DNA from: Scytalidium lignicola
Lineage: Eukaryota > Ascomycota > Leotiomycetes
DNA length: 32,976 bases
Assembly: GCA_002812745.2 (NCBI GenBank)
Contig: NCSJ02000429.1
Location: forward strand, 1-32,976
Reading direction: 5' to 3'
Under the pieces are notes generated by a model. It was not told the origin of the DNA. It saw nothing but the letters and a program-made list of their open reading frames with translations, and searched no databases. Of the stretch, positions 30,635-32,976 are shown piece after piece (the first letter of the stretch is position 1; every line of letters starts with the position of its first letter). The position numbers and the translations under genes were made by a program.

Positions 30635-30885
30635 CTGAGACTGTACAGTTTACAGTCTTAAAATGGTCCTCATATTTATTTGGTTTCAGACTGTAGACCA
30701 NTATGGTCCGGTCTCAAATTTTTGACTTCAGACTGTAGTCCTCACGGTCTGGACCATACAGTCTACAGTCTGAAAACGGTCTTTACAATTTAAATTGCTC
30801 AGACCACGGTCTGAAACAGTCCGTAAAAACCTCACAGTCTGGTCTAGACCATGGTCTAATGCAACGGTCCGGCTAGTCTAGTTAT
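30635..30885. repeat. Dense array of short palindromes and inverted repeats
   Basis: A GC-richer island in AT-rich DNA with repeated CAGACTGTAG / CTACAGTCTG and GGTCTAGACC / GGTCTGGACC elements. Examples are the inverted pair TTCAGACTGTAG (30727-30738) and CTACAGTCTGAA (30763-30774), a further direct copy at 30685-30696, and the 14-base perfect palindrome TAGACCATGGTCTA (30845-30858). Such subterminal motif arrays are known from hAT-type transposon ends; no transposase is seen. Confidence 0.6.
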
Positions 30886-32976
30886 CTTTGTTTTAAATTT
30901 TAAATAAAATAATTATACTTAATCGTTTATCTTGTTCTATTATTAAATAAAGCTTTTTTAATGTTTTGTTTGTAAAGATAAAAACTATTGTATTTTTCGG
31001 ATTAGGTTATTTTCTTAGCTTTAAAGTATTATTTTCNTTTTTGCNTTTTCTTTTTTAAAATATTATAGTATTATATATTTTAATTTTCTACAAGTATAAT
31101 ATATAATTTTAAGGATTGTCAAACAATTCTTAATGATATATTCTAATTTCTTATAGTTATAACAATTGAATAGTTATTAAGTTTATATTAGTATTATATT
31201 TGTTTTTGTTAAAAGAGNTTTTTTAATACTTCTTATTATTATAATTCTTTTCTTAAACTAAAAAGTGTATCNTTTTCTTAAAGTAAGCTACTTTTGCANT
31301 TTTTTTTTGCTTTATTTGTATTTAGTATTTTAAGTATTTAATTGCTTTGTGTTTTTCTTTTAACTTGTATTTGTATTTTAAAATCTGCTAACTAGTATAA
31401 TAAAATCTTTCCAAGTAGTTAATATGTTATTATACTTTATAATCGATTTTTAAAGCAAAACTATAAGTTTTATAAAGAAGTTGTTTTGTTAGTATATGTT
31501 TATTATAATAAATATTTGTTTTTCTAAAGTGTTTAAGTATTAAATAAATGCTTTAATACTTTACTTTACTTTTATTATAGTTTTGTTATATTCTATAATT
31601 ACTTTTATCTGCTTATTATTTTCATCTTCTAAGAATACAAGTAGTATTTTCTTAAAGTTGTTTTAGGTTATTATATTAAATTCTAATATTTTTTTTCTCT
31701 TTTTATCTATTTAGCNTTTTAGAATTCNTTTTTAAGTATAATATTCTATATATTATTCTGTTTGCATTTATATTGTAGTTATCTTAACAAGTATAAAATG
31801 CTAATTCATAGTTATATATAAAATTTTGATATTTTTTTTAAAGATTTTCCTTTAAATAGTTTTAAAAGTAAAAGATGTTTTAATTTGCTAATATATAAGT
31901 AAGTTGTTAAGTATAATTTAAGTGTTGTTATACTAATACTTTGCTAAAGCAAATATATTAGTATATCTTAAAATATCTTTGTAATATCTTTTAAGCTTTT
32001 AATTTATAAGCTTTATTTTAAATATTATTATAATTATTTTTGTTGTATTAATTATTTTTGTATTTTGTTTTTTTAGCTTTATGTTTACTTTGTCTTTAGC
32101 TTAATACTAACTTTTTTAGTTCTTTATTCTTTTGCTTTAATTCTTACAGATAATATAATTGTTCTTTTCTTTTAAGAGCTTCTGTGTTTTAAGTTATCTT
32201 TTCAACTTTTTTCTGTTTAAAATGCTAACATTATTGNTTTTTTCTTAGATAATAGCCTTTTTTTTGTANTTTTTTCTTCTAATATCTTACTTGTTAAAAT
32301 ATTTACTATATACTTAGTACTGCTTATTATTTTCAGTTATAGTAAACTGTCTTTTTAAAGAAAAGTTAAGATATTATAAACTCTAGATAAATAATAAATA
32401 GTAAACTATAAGCTGAGTAATAAATATATTATAATAAGTATCTATACTTATACAAACTAACTCTTACCCTTTACTTTTCCTTTTGTCCTTGTATATATAT
32501 ATAATGTGTTTATATGTTAATTAATTTAGTTATTTCCTTTATAAAATCTGTATAATAGATTAATGAAATTCTATACTAATAACCTTATTCTTATACTACT
32601 CTAAGTTTGTATATATTTTCACTTATTATAAATTAACTTATTGTAAATTAACTTTTATAATTGTACATTTAAATTGTATAATATATATCNTTTTTTCTTT
32701 TAATTAATTCTTTTGAAATTAAAGCTTTTAAAGTTAGTAAAGTTAAATTATTAAGAAGTTTAAAAGTAAAAGGTAAATATATTATACTAGAAATTATATT
32801 AATAGTTAACTTTTAACTTTTTTAAAAGTTCTTTTAAGTTTACTCTTTTCTTTTATAACTTATAAGTTTAGAATAAGTACTTGAATATTTAAAATTATTA
32901 AAGTACTTTCTTTTAACTTATTATAATATTAGTATAAATGTATATCTTTAAAAAGAATTATTCTTTTATTTCTTTT
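30886..32976. other. AT-rich DNA, no gene
   Basis: Extreme A/T bias with frequent ambiguous bases next to T runs. On the minus strand at about 32215-32090 a Lys/Glu/Gln-rich frame could be the tail of another pogo-type transposase whose remainder lies beyond the window; this is weak. Confidence 0.5.

Noticed and set aside
13063..32976. Mitochondrial DNA or a nuclear copy of it
   Set aside because: The A/T bias suggested it, but the readable traces are LINE, Fot1 and Gypsy proteins and no mitochondrial gene, rRNA or tRNA was recognised.

Overview
The window looks like nuclear DNA of a filamentous ascomycete (Pezizomycotina). Introns are 43-76 nt with GT/GC...CTRAY...AG signals. The gene families are fungal: a rhodopsin-domain membrane protein, an AflR-type regulator, UstYa-type oxidases and a STAND N-terminal domain. 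The right-hand 20 kb is a very AT-rich transposon graveyard whose broken reading frames are typical of repeat-induced point mutation (RIP). I cannot assign genus or class from sequence alone.

Layout. 1-441: 3' end of a rhodopsin-domain (PTH11-like) membrane protein gene. 1568-2671 (-): a three- or four-exon gene of unrecognised family with an uncertain 5' end. 2943-10842: a compact biosynthetic cluster. It holds an AflR-type regulatory domain without a visible DNA-binding domain (-). It holds a secreted precursor made of 14 copies of a hexapeptide separated by Lys-Arg sites (+). It holds a membrane-anchored protein with two HxxHC motifs (-), a short transmembrane remnant (+), a GPH-type MFS transporter with five exons (+) and a six-exon canonical UstYa/DUF3328 protein (+). 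11898-13062: a decayed STAND/NACHT-type N-terminal domain gene. 13063-32976: gene-free AT-rich DNA with recognisable dead transposons.

The main discovery is the cluster. A Kex2-processed repeat precursor beside DUF3328 oxidases is the hallmark of fungal RiPPs of the ustiloxin/phomopsin/asperipin (dikaritin) type. Here the repeated unit is DIESVD (one copy DIEPVD) between KR or KKR sites. It is acidic and has no Tyr, Phe, Trp or His, so the usual aromatic cross-link chemistry of UstYa enzymes has no obvious target. The proposed flow is: signal-peptide entry into the ER, UstYa-type oxidation, Kex2 cleavage, trimming of KR, and export or handling by the transporter. Palindromic TCCGGA motifs lie upstream of the precursor, both oxidase-like genes and the transporter, which suggests co-regulation.

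The AT-rich part contains a full-length Tad-type LINE (13834-19064, minus strand) bounded by a 16-bp target-site duplication. Next is a Fot1/pogo-type DNA transposon (about 19911-22320) with terminal inverted repeats of about 80 bp. Then come Gypsy fragments with LTRs, polypurine tracts, integrase, RNase H and protease traces, and a GC-richer array of short palindromes (30635-30885) that may be the end of a hAT-like element. All element proteins are disrupted by stops. All gene models are hand-spliced from the sequence and rest on splice consensus and family motifs; no search was run.
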